Shown here: one piece after another, positions 55,301 to 64,000 of the stretch | Position numbering within the stretch: the first letter of the stretch is position 1 | Layout of the letters: each line of letters starts with the position of its first letter | Source: Chromobotia macracanthus | Lineage: Eukaryota; Chordata; Actinopteri; Cypriniformes; Botiidae | DNA: 64,000 nucleotides | Reading direction: 5' to 3' | Assembly: GCA_036877525.1 (NCBI GenBank) | Contig: JAZGTH010000067.1 | Span: 62,001 to 126,000 of the forward strand | Program-made: the position numbers and the translations under genes | The notes under the pieces: generated by a model | What the model saw: the letters and a program-made list of their open reading frames with translations, nothing else | What the model was told of the DNA's origin: nothing | Database searches by the model: none

Positions 55301-55462
55301 GTGACAGGAACATTCAAACAGATCAAGAGCAGTTTGGTGCAGGACGGATTCGACCCAAACATTCAGGAAAAACTGTTCTTCCTGTTTGACTCTGAACAGA
55401 CTCACATTCCTCTGACAAACAAGACGCTCAGGTCCATCAATAACAGAGAGCTGAGACTGTGA
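52385..55462 (+). pseudogene. slc27a2: slc27a2-like acyl-CoA synthetase relic, copy B
   Basis: Nine exon remnants keep recognisable splice sites: 52385-52584 (frameshift near 52412; then SPALFIYTSGTTG, the AMP-binding signature), about 52640-52790 (SHERLWMTML, VIYICLPLYHNIGFLIG; 5' end degraded to GTGTGT), 53109-53233 (FSTSQYWEDC, VTVIQYVG), 53675 to about 53869 (in-frame TGA at 53753-53755; RFGNVRICE, WNIGFINYIGKMG), 53940-54022 (LIKYNPETEEPVRDSAG, then TAA), 54640-54839 (TAG at 54663-54665, FTGYAGNPQQTER, then two frame changes), 54912-55009 (WEGENMATTEVSDAL), 55080-55210 (GHEGHAGMVALKLREG) and 55289-55462 (VTGTFKQIKSSLVQDG to stop). No first exon was found. A poly(A) signal follows at 55500. 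The C-terminal three exons are intact, which suggests recent decay. Confidence 0.85.
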
Positions 55463-55499
55463 CAGACTGATGAATTTAAATCACATTTATTCAGCTGAT

Positions 55500-55505
55500 A
55501 ATAAA
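55500..55505 (+). terminator. Polyadenylation signal AATAAA of slc27a2 copy B
   Basis: It lies 38 bases past the former stop codon of copy B. Confidence 0.5.
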
Positions 55506-55582
55506 ACTTTACATGGATTTCACAGAGACTATTGACACAGTTTATCTGATTACACAGAAAATATGGATCTCTCTCCACCACT

Positions 55583-55753
55583 AATCAAAGGTTTGGACAC
55601 ACCAACTTTTAATTATAACTTTTTCCACTTTTTCCATATAGCTCCACAACTTTAGCTCTAAAATATACAGTGTGTGAGCACATCAGAAAGACTTTAAGAT
55701 CATGACAAACATAAATTGAGTAAAGTGTGTTCAAACTTGTGACTGGAAGTGTA
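55583..55753. mobile_element. Short MITE with Tc1/mariner-like inverted ends
   Basis: AATCAAAGGTTTGGACACAC at the left and GTGTGTTCAAACTTGTGACT at the right form an imperfect inverted repeat. The 170-base body carries no coding sequence. It lies between slc27a2 copy B and hdc. Confidence 0.75.
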
Positions 55754-55935
55754 ACAATAGAAATTGTGTGTGTGTGTGAGAAAGAGGATGTGTATGTGTA
55801 AGAGTGTGTGTGAGTGTGAACACTAGTGACAGTACACTCGCAGGTGTCGTGGTTCTTTATGTCAGTGGATCAGTGTTCTGAGCTGCCAGTATGAAACTCT
55901 CCTGATGCTCTGGATCGGGGTGATATTCTTACATG

Positions 55936-58900
55936 TTATTTTGTGGGCAGAGGGCGGCTCTCTGCTAAAGGGAAGCAGTTGAAGCAGCTCGCCCGGCTGG
56001 TGACCCATCCTCTTTTAAAGGGGTGGTACAGCTGCTGCATCCCACATTGTGCCCAGACCTGCGACAGGCTTGGAACACTGTGGAACTTCAGCAGTCGTTT
56101 CTGCGCTCGCTGCTCAGACTGCATCGGCTGCTCTGGGATCTGCGCCAGGGAGCCCGGGGATGGGGCCTCATTTTGGGGGTGGGCATGGTCAGGTCTGGTT
56201 GGTGGGAGCTCGGCGCTGCAGCTCAGAGAGCGAATGGCTCTTCTCTGTCCCTGCCGCACCAGACGCTGGTCTATCATCGGCTCCAAACACTCTGAATGGA
56301 TGTTCAGCATCACTTCCTCTTGCTCCTGCATCTCCTGCACGTTTTCCTCACAGCTGTCTGTGTCAGAGATCAGGCTGGGCTCACGTGTCAGCCCACGGCT
56401 CTGCAACACATCTCTGGCTGTCTGCTGGATAAGGCTCCAGTCCCTCTCAATGTCCTGAGCGCTGGTAAACTGTGACGTGACAGTGAAGCGGATGATGAGT
56501 TTGTTTCCAATGGCAGCTGGAATCAGAAACATCTGACCAGATTTTGTCAGTTTCCGTAGTAACTCCTGCGTCGGGCCGTTTCCTGCCTGCCAAAGAAAGG
56601 TCACACACATAATACACACAATAACAATAATCGATCGTAAAAACAATGATGGTATGACTTCTTAACTTTGTTGTAATTGGTGTTGATGAAATATTGTGTC
56701 TGGTTATGATCTTTAGCTTGCACAGAGCAGTAGTTCGGGGGGATCATTGTACAGTTTAAAGCTTGTTATTTTGGAGAATCACATAAATACCATCAAAGTA
56801 CCAGATTGCCATCTAAAGCACCATAGCGCCACGACAGGAGAAGACTAGAATTAGAACATTAGAACTGTATGTAGAAATGTCTGATCAGTAATAATAAATT
56901 ACTGATCAGTGCTGTAGCTGTAACAGTAAACACAGATCGAAAGCTACATTCATTTGTGACACTCGTGTAAGGCTGTAACAATTTAATCTGTATAATCAAT
57001 ATAATCTGTATTTGTTTCTAAATATACACTAAATTCAGCATGGAATTGCAGGTATTGCACACACAAGTTTCATGCTAATAATCCAAAAAAAATCCCACAA
57101 ACATTTATGAACTTGTGAATTAAACCACACAGATCAACAAATCAATAAATTCCTTTGGTCTGTAATTTCATAATCAGTGTGAGTGAATCAGTGCTCTCTC
57201 TCTCTCTCTTTGTGCATGTGTACAGGGATCTTCAAGTAAAGAAGCGCTTTCTTGCTTATTTCTGAACATAGGTCGTTATGTAACGCTGCTAACAAGTTTT
57301 CTGCACTGTAAGCGAGTTGAGACAAAACGATCAGTCATGTTTAAGTTTAATGAAGCGTGTGGCACTGTAGTGATGACCACTCGCTCATAATTCAGCAACA
57401 CTTTTCATAAGAAAGATTTAAATCATACTCCATGATCACCACCTTATAGCACATTTGTCACATTTCTGCATATATTCATACTTTAATATACTGTATATAT
57501 GATGTACCTTAGAAGATAAATGACTGTTTTAGGAACAAGGTTCTCTCTATCAGGACTTAATCTGTTGATATCTTCAGTGTTTTTTCACTGTAACTTCAGA
57601 ATGCTCATATTTAACACAACTATGGTAAACACTGACATGACCATTGACAAAGTTAGTTTAACTAACTGCAAAGTAGTTATGAATGGCATATTTCTGCAGG
57701 TATATTAAAAAAAACTGTAATTATAAATCAACATGTGACTGCGACACTGTGCTGGGAAACAAGTGTGTATAATATAATAATGTATAGTATGACATAGACC
57801 TGTGGCTGGTTTACTGGAGGGTTTGTAAGGCACTGTTCTTTGTTAAACTGCTTTGAAATAATATGTATTGGAGAAACAGGTCACTATACAAAAACAGGTG
57901 AACTGAGTGAAGCAGCTCCTCTTAAAAATGCAGTGATAGTTTTAAATGTCTTTCTACAACAACTCCTACAAGCCCTGCCCCCAAAATTCATAAATTCCCC
58001 CAAATAAATTTCTGAATTCTCCTGTACACTAAAGTGACTGTTTTCAAGTGTTATTATGAAGTTAAAAGTGAATCTAGTGTTATTTAGTATTGCTGGTGTC
58101 ATTCCATGAACCTGCCCTCACAGCAAACCGAACACAACCGAACACAACCGAACCGTGGCTCCAAAACCATGACATGAACTGAACCATGACATTGGTATAT
58201 TGTTACACCCCTACTCAAGTGTGTTTGATGATGTCACAGTAACAGTGTTTCTGTCTGAATGCATTAAATAGTGTCGAGTTTCTTAAGAGGTTTGAAATGT
58301 TTTTCTCTTACTCGTAAGCAGAAAACAATGAGACCAAGGTGGCGCTGAGCTGGAATCTGGAAGTTGGAGTCACTCCTGACCAGAGACTCAAAGAGCTTTG
58401 CCATCTCTACACCCTGACATCACAGGACATACATCATCACACATAGGAAATGGGAGCAAACCTAAACGCTGCTCTGTGAATGTTTCACATAATATGATTT
58501 TAAAGATCTCAAAGCAGCAGGATCACAGTGTCTCTTACATGTCGTATGTGAGCCTGCAGGTTCTTCAGCCCAAACGAGCGCATCACAAACCACAACTTCA
58601 GTGAGCGGAAGCGTCGACTCAGAGAGATCTGCCAGTGCTGCATAAACACCAAATGAATGTTAATTTACCTTCGGTTTCCCTTTTGAGATGCTATAATGAG
58701 TAAATGTGTTGGTACCATGAAGTCGGTAGCGTCAGAGTTCTCATGTCTGAGGTAAAGTGGGTCGACGGTAAACGTCTGCTGCAGCTTCATCTTATTCTTC
58801 ACCCTACAGCTCAAATCAACAGACTTTGATCAACATCTGCCTCATCACACAAACATTCAAGTACAAATGAAATGCTGTTTGCAATCCACATGAGAAAAGT

Positions 58901-61581
58901 AAAATCTATATGATCTCCCTATAACCACTATATAATCTCTATAAGAATTCTATATGATCTCCCTCTGATCTCTATATAATCGCTACAAGAACTCTATATG
59001 ATCTCCCTATAATCACTATATAATCGCTATAAGAACTCTATACAATCTCCTTATGATCTCTATATAATCTCTGTAAGCACTCTTTATGATCTCCCTATAA
59101 TCACTATATAATCTCTATAAGAACTCTATACAATCTACTTATGATCTCTATAAGCACTCTATATGATTCCCCCATGATCTCTATATAATCTCTTTGACCT
59201 GTATGTGATCTTTATATGACAGGTGATTGAAAAATAAGAGGTTTTGGTCTTTGGAAAAATGTGCACTGATGAATACTGTTTATAAGGAAAGTAAACAGGG
59301 TTGATTTGGAACCTGTGTTGAATTTTATAACACACAGAATAAAATCTCTTCAGTGACTCTCACCAAAATGCTGTACAGTCAAAATGGACCATCATCCACT
59401 TAGACGGATTAAACACAAATGAATCTGCAAACTCAATTCCTTTCAGGAAATAGCGCAGTTCAGGACAGAGGAGAGCAGAACCTGCGTACGCTGCATCCAC
59501 GTGCAGCCACAGACCCTCACGCGTACCTGAACACACACACCACACAGTCTGACACAGGTTAATACCACTTACAAAAAGTACTAGGGTATTTTTTTCAGCA
59601 CTTTGGTTTACCATGTAAATATCATGGTATATAGGTGTGCTACTCATTCAGTACCATGACATATATCAGTACCACAGTATTACCATCTGATTCTATTCAC
59701 AGTACTTTTATGTGAGTGTCACATTGTAGAAAATGGCCAGTATTGAGTCACATTTATTTTTCTTAATACTTACACACTGGGCCCAGCTCCTCCAGTCGGT
59801 CGAATGAACACACACCTGTGGAGCCGAGAGTCGCACAGAGCTGCAGAACACACAAACACACACACTGCTGAATAAACCTTAAAATAGGTTCTTATAAAAC
59901 ATTCTGCAGATATCAGCACTGGTCCAGCAAGAGAGAGACAGACCATCACAGGTATAAAGCCTCTCTTTCTGTCCTCATCAATGGCACGCTGAAGAGTTTC
60001 TCCACGCAGAGAAAAAGCCTCGTCTGTCTCCAGAAATCTGATTTTCACCAGAGAGATCAGACCAGCCTTCTCGACTGATGAATGAGCCTTCAACCAGAAG
60101 ATACAAACATAGAGACACAATTATGATAATAACTGTTTCAAATTCACATTAATGTGAAGTGTGAGAGTCCGAATTCAGACCTGATCTGAGGCGTAAGCGA
60201 TGAGTTTAGAGTTCAGCACAGACTCGTCAGTGTCGGTGTGTGTGAATTCACTTTTCATTTGCAGAATTCTGTCTTTCCTGGCAGCCAGCAGAGCGACGAG
60301 TGTACACTCACTGACTGTACTCTATAACACACACACACACACAACACACACACACACACGCACACACACCATCAAACAAAAAAATCACAGTAAATCTCAC
60401 ACAAATCTATATTACATTCAATACAGATATACCACATCAGCCCCTCACTGTGTCATTCCCGGACACCAAGTTTTCTTAGTGAAAAAGCTGACATGTAGAC
60501 AAACTAGGATGTAATCCTAACTACTTGGATGTAACTGGTGATGGTCTTAGAAATGCCCTACGATCTGTTCTACACCCAGATTCTGAATGTTCTGCATTTA
60601 CCTGCAGTATTCCTCCTCCAATGCTCTGTGGATGATGATGCAAATAGTGATCTGGTAACCCAAGTGCTTTACATAGCCAGTCCAACATACACATCTCCAG
60701 TTCAGTGCACGCTGGACTTGACGCCTACAGACACACACACCACTTCATTCAGCACAACACAACAAGCTAATAGGGAACAATTAGTATTTGTGTGTTTTTC
60801 TAATACCCATGTGAAGCCGAGGCAGTTAATTGCATCTGCAAGCATGTCCCCAAGCAGAGACGGCCACGAGGTGAGTGCAGGGAAATACGCATGCATGTGA
60901 GGACTCTGCCAGTGCACCACCTGCAAAACACACACCAAGGGCTTTACCTTCTACATGTTCAATACACAAACATATGGACAGATAGACAGACAAACAGAAA
61001 GACAGACAAACAGAAAGACAGACAAACAGACAGACGGACCCCAGGCATAATGATGTTCTCCACATCCTGCAGGATGGCGCTCCAGTCCTCTGGTTCATAT
61101 GGGGCGCTGCTGGGCAGTAGAGGACGCATATATCCCGGCTGCACACCTGGAACTACCTGACGCTCACGGATCTCTGTCAGATACTGGCATATAAAATCCA
61201 CCATCTCCTTCCCTGCTCACACACACATCAAAAATAATTGAGGACCTCCAATATATCACTAATATTTACAACATAAACACATCAAGACACACAGCTTAAA
61301 TAAAATATAAGGGGGTTATAAAACACCAAGAAAGAACACAAACGTGTCATATAAATTTACAATGCAAAGTAAATATTAAGCTATATAAAAGATCTTACAG
61401 AATGAAAGAATCTTGATTCCAGAAAATATTTCTAAAATGTTTCTGATTGTTATTCAGAAATTAAATCTGCTTCAGTGATCTGACAGTTACACACAAAAAC
61501 TAATAAAAATGTGTTCATGACACATCATAACACAAGCAGTGATGTATTACCTCTCTGTGTGTAATCTTCTGCCTGCATCAT
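55936..61581 (-). CDS. hdc: Histidine decarboxylase, 12 exons, 631 aa
   Basis: HDC is a PLP-dependent cytosolic enzyme that makes histamine from histidine. Exons in gene order: 61551-61581, 61040-61212, 60807-60920, 60602-60724, 60181-60321, 59944-60087, 59774-59840, 59364-59526, 58716-58803, 58539-58637, 58312-58413, 55936-56586. The frame is unbroken. Landmarks: [20 protein letters not shown] near the N-terminus, [15 protein letters not shown] (the Asp pairs with the PLP ring), and [12 protein letters not shown], whose Lys at about 307 forms the PLP Schiff base. The last exon adds a long tail with [11 protein letters not shown] and [16 protein letters not shown], which separates HDC from aromatic amino acid decarboxylase. 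Two adjacent ATGs can serve as start. Human HDC has 662 residues; the difference is in the tail. Confidence 0.97.
58905..59215. repeat. Minisatellite, about 40-base unit, in hdc intron 8
   Basis: Around seven degenerate units of the type TATATGATCTCCCTATAATC plus ACTATATAATCTCTATAAG and AACTC follow each other. Units differ by deletions and base changes. Confidence 0.85.
59590..59690. repeat. ACCATGGTA-family fragment in hdc intron 7
   Basis: GGTTTACCATGTAAATATCA, TGGTATATAGGTGTGC and CAGTACCATGACATATATCA with CAGTACCACAGTATTACC repeat the family's CCATGG-like words. Confidence 0.4.
60975..61037. repeat. (CAGA/CAAA)n microsatellite beside hdc exon 2 donor
   Basis: GACAGACAAACAGAAAGACA-type units run up to the exon 2 donor at 61039. 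In the minus direction the intron therefore begins with a CTGT/CTTT-rich tract. Confidence 0.85.
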
Positions 61582-61618
61582 CTCTGTGGTGTGTGTGCTG
61601 GTTTCTCTCTTTAGAGGG

Positions 61619-61658
61619 TTTTTATAGCAGGTGTTCAGAGCGCTGCCCACTGACGTCG
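61619..61658 (-). promoter_or_regulatory. hdc core promoter: TATA box and CRE-like site
   Basis: Minus-strand TATAAAAA lies at 61619-61626, about 40 bases upstream of the first ATG, so the 5' leader must be very short if this box is used. A CRE-like GACGTCA half-palindrome lies at 61651-61657. Mammalian HDC promoters are also known to respond to cAMP-type signals. Confidence 0.5.
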
Positions 61659-61659
61659 A

Positions 61660-62540
61660 GCCCTCAGTGTTTGCTCACATTCATCTCTAAACGTTCTGCT
61701 ATCTGGTGAGTTCTCATTGTTTCATGAACTGATCACACACAGCTGTCTTAATGAGCACTAACACAGCGCGAGAAACAAACCACCTGCATCCAGACCAACA
61801 ATCAGCTTGTGCGTCAACAGAGCAGAACTACAAACAATAAAGAAAACAAAGACCACGGAGATACAAGAATTCTATTACTGACGTTCCCTGATGCTGTAAA
61901 ACCTCACAAATCAAACATTTAATTTCCCATCATGTTTCTTAGACACTCCTTAAAATAAATACAACTTTGTTTTTTAAAATAAGAATATTTATGACAAAAT
62001 TCATAACAAATATTAACCATGAGAAAACAAAAACAAAGTGATTCAGAAAATGATCCAGTGTTTTAAAAAATCTGAACAGAAACATCTGAACAAGATCTAC
62101 AGCAGATACTAAACATCTAAAGAGGTAAGACTTGCACGTCACTTGTATATTTAACATGCCCTTTAAACTGATTCTTGTCTTTAGTTTTTCATGTTTTAAG
62201 CATATAAAGCAATTGTGACTGAATCATACACAATGTCAGAGCAAAAAGATTCTGTTTCTTGTGTTGACACAACAACATCATGTTACAGGGAACTTTTCCA
62301 GTTATGTAAGTTGTTATATTACACAAAAAATGTTTATTTAAAAAATGTTTAAATTGAACTCACTAAGATGTTTGTAACTGCTGAAGCTGATGAAATATTT
62401 TACAGCCTAACAAGAAAAATGTATTTACTGATTACAGAAACTTCCTCAGACTTCATCAGGTCTACACAGTTTTAAAATTCCCAGAAATATTCAGGATTTC
62501 CATGATCACCGGTTAAATTGATGTTTAGTGTGAGAGAAAG
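61660..62540. other. Spacer between hdc 5' end and gabpb1 3' end
   Basis: AT-rich sequence without a gene that I can support. It should hold the gabpb1 3' UTR and distal hdc control elements. Confidence 0.5.
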
Positions 62541-62692
62541 TCACAGTGTTTTATTTGCGCTCTGGCGTGTGATGGCCTCCAGTTTCTGTCTGTAACCTTC
62601 TGCCTCCTGCTCTTTCTTCAGGAACTGTGCTGTCTGTATTTCTGGGCTTCACGATTCGCCTCTTCCAGCTGTTTCAAAAGAGCCACTTTCTC
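62541..62692 (-). CDS. gabpb1: Last exon of gabpb1 (GA-binding protein beta), with apparent frameshift
   Basis: GABPB1 is the ankyrin-repeat partner of the ETS factor GABPA and carries activation and C-terminal tetramerisation functions. The exon follows acceptor CATAG and reads EKVALLKQLEEANREAQKYR in one frame. Near 62625-62632 one base appears to be missing; the adjacent frame then gives QFLKKEQEAEGYRQKLEA and ends SANKTL-stop at 62541. Taken literally, the protein would instead stop after RQHSS. These two blocks are the known C-terminal coiled coil of the family. Position next to hdc matches the human order. Upstream exons lie outside the window on the right. Confidence 0.8.
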
Positions 62693-62724
62693 CTATGACA
62701 CATACACACATTTACTTATCTATC

Positions 62725-62950
62725 TAAATGGGGACATTCCATAGACTTCTATTGTTTTTATACAAAGTTAGTTATAAACAATATAACTTAACCCACACTC
62801 TAACTCTAAACCTAGCAGAAACTTTCTGGTTTTACAATAAAAAAGTTTTACTATATTTTATAGCATTTTTACAAATATCTCCAAAAGGAGGTTTTGTTCG
62901 GATTTGTCAGGTTTTGCTGACGTTTGGGTACAAATTTGTCTCCAATACAT
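62725..62950 (-). repeat. GGTTAGG-family dispersed repeat fragment
   Basis: ATGGGGACATTCCATAGACT, then AACCCACACTCTAACTCTAA and CCTAGCAGAAACTTTCTGG, is the family's reverse order. It lies in a gabpb1 intron. Confidence 0.55.
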
Positions 62951-63102
62951 GGTTGAGTTAACACACACACTCACAGAGGTCTGATTTCAGAATAACGGGT
63001 GAAAAAAAGCAAAAAATTATTCACAACAGCATACTATTCATATAAATGTGAATAAACTGTGTAAATGCAAAGAGATCTGGACTTCTAAGATCTGGCTTCT
63101 AA

Positions 63103-63791
63103 GGCCCTGTCTACACCTGGTATTGTGATGTATTTTGGTTGATCACAAGTGGACGAGAGACACATTCCCATTTATTCCTGGTGTTTTAATCTATCTCTTT
63201 TGTCCACTTTAGACTGCTTCTGTCCTGATTACTTTGAGAGTGGAGTTCCATGGGTGGACCAATCTGCTTTCATCCAAACACAGGCGGGAGGCTTAAGGGG
63301 AGGTTTAAAGTTGATGTGCACTAATACGAGGTCTTTTCAGATATTTCAGAGCAATGGATATAAGCTCACACAACTTTCACATGCTCACAAAAATAAGAGC
63401 AGCCGCTTTCATTTTAGCAATGATAACCTCAGGACCCTGCTGAACATTGCGGGTTCACGCTAGTAGTCATGACTGGTGGAACCATTGCTTCGTTTTCTTT
63501 ATTGTGTTTTAAAATAAACTTTCTGCTTTGACTCGTAGTGCGTCCCAACACGTCAACACCTCAACATTTATGTGTTAGATCTTTTTGTCTAGGGGGTCTT
63601 TTTTTGCTGTTCGCACACATTCTACAACCTGTGGTGAGTGTCTGCACCACAAAAGCAATCAGGTCAAATGCACTTAAAACTACCTCTGGATGTGGTTTTA
63701 CACACCATTTACACCTGCATTTAGTATTTAGCATCACCCACTTGTTACCCGATCAACAAAAACATATCTTAATACCAGATGTTAACAGGCC
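63103..63791. mobile_element. Non-autonomous DNA transposon with about 45-base inverted ends
   Basis: GGCCCTGTCTACACCTGGTA, then TTGTGATGTATTTTGGTTGATC, is mirrored by GATCAACAAAAACATATCTT, then AATACCAGATGTTAACAGGCC. No transposase frame is present. It lies in a gabpb1 intron. Confidence 0.85.
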
Positions 63792-64000
63792 AAAACTCTC
63801 TTTAGGCTGAACTGAAAGAGGTCTGACTATGACAGACAACAGTGCATAGACAGGACAGCTAATTTGGGGTCTGTAGTTTTTAAAATGATAGATGCTGTTT
63901 TTAATTTTATGTTTTGTTCTATTAGCATCTCATTTCAGAAATATGCGATGTTAAATTACCATGTTTTATAATCTTGCAGTTAAAATCACAAATTCACTTT
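63792..64000. other. Window end, no feature seen
   Basis: AT-rich sequence, presumably gabpb1 intron. Confidence 0.4.

Noticed and set aside
52385..55462. A live slc27a2 gene spoiled by sequencing errors
   Set aside because: At least five separate lesions fall in this gene while five neighbours have none over about 8.9 kb of coding sequence, and a second, worse copy lies next to it.
55943..56458. Plus-strand open frames of 171, 127 and 90 codons
   Set aside because: They are antisense shadows of the long last exon of hdc.

Overview
The window is vertebrate nuclear DNA, most likely from a cyprinid or other ostariophysan fish. Genes are split by GT-AG introns with short exons. Between them lie dense CA/TG microsatellites, minisatellites, tRNA-derived SINEs, an L2-type LINE tail, Tc1/mariner and hAT-type miniature elements, and dispersed repeats that I recognise from carp-like fishes. 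All calls come from reading exons by eye; no search was run.

Layout: (1) 983-1171 (+), last coding exon of a homer2-like gene. (2) About 4.1-8.8 kb (-), a broken whamm (WASP-family nucleation-promoting factor) whose CpG-rich first exon abuts a 2.4 kb minisatellite. (3) 12.2-16.1 kb (+), an intact 12-exon fsd2-like gene, tail-to-tail with (4) 16.3-23.8 kb (-), a khdc4-like KH-domain gene with a 2 kb CA-rich VNTR in one intron. (5) 25.1-37.9 kb (-), a complete 22-exon PDE8-class cAMP phosphodiesterase (pde8a-like). (6) 40.6-44.6 kb (-), complete 9-exon gatm (glycine amidinotransferase). (7) 46.9-55.5 kb (+), two tandem relics of an slc27a2-like very-long-chain acyl-CoA synthetase, with a dead LINE between them. 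(8) 55.9-61.6 kb (-), complete 12-exon hdc (histidine decarboxylase). (9) 62.5-62.7 kb (-), last exon of gabpb1, with an apparent one-base frameshift.

The order homer2-whamm-fsd2 and the order slc27a2-hdc-gabpb1 each match, as I recall them, blocks on human chromosome 15 (15q25 and 15q21). The window therefore joins two ancient blocks. The genes do not form one pathway; they are syntenic neighbours. The most notable signals are the loss of whamm and slc27a2 beside five intact genes, the two very large tandem arrays, and the way mobile elements sit close to splice sites.

Five genes read without a frame break over roughly 8.9 kb of coding sequence (predicted 612, 509, 801, 422 and 631 residues). 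The stops and frameshifts in the two pseudogenes are therefore unlikely to be general sequencing noise. In a polyploid cyprinid, such losses would fit retention of only one duplicate elsewhere; that is inference.
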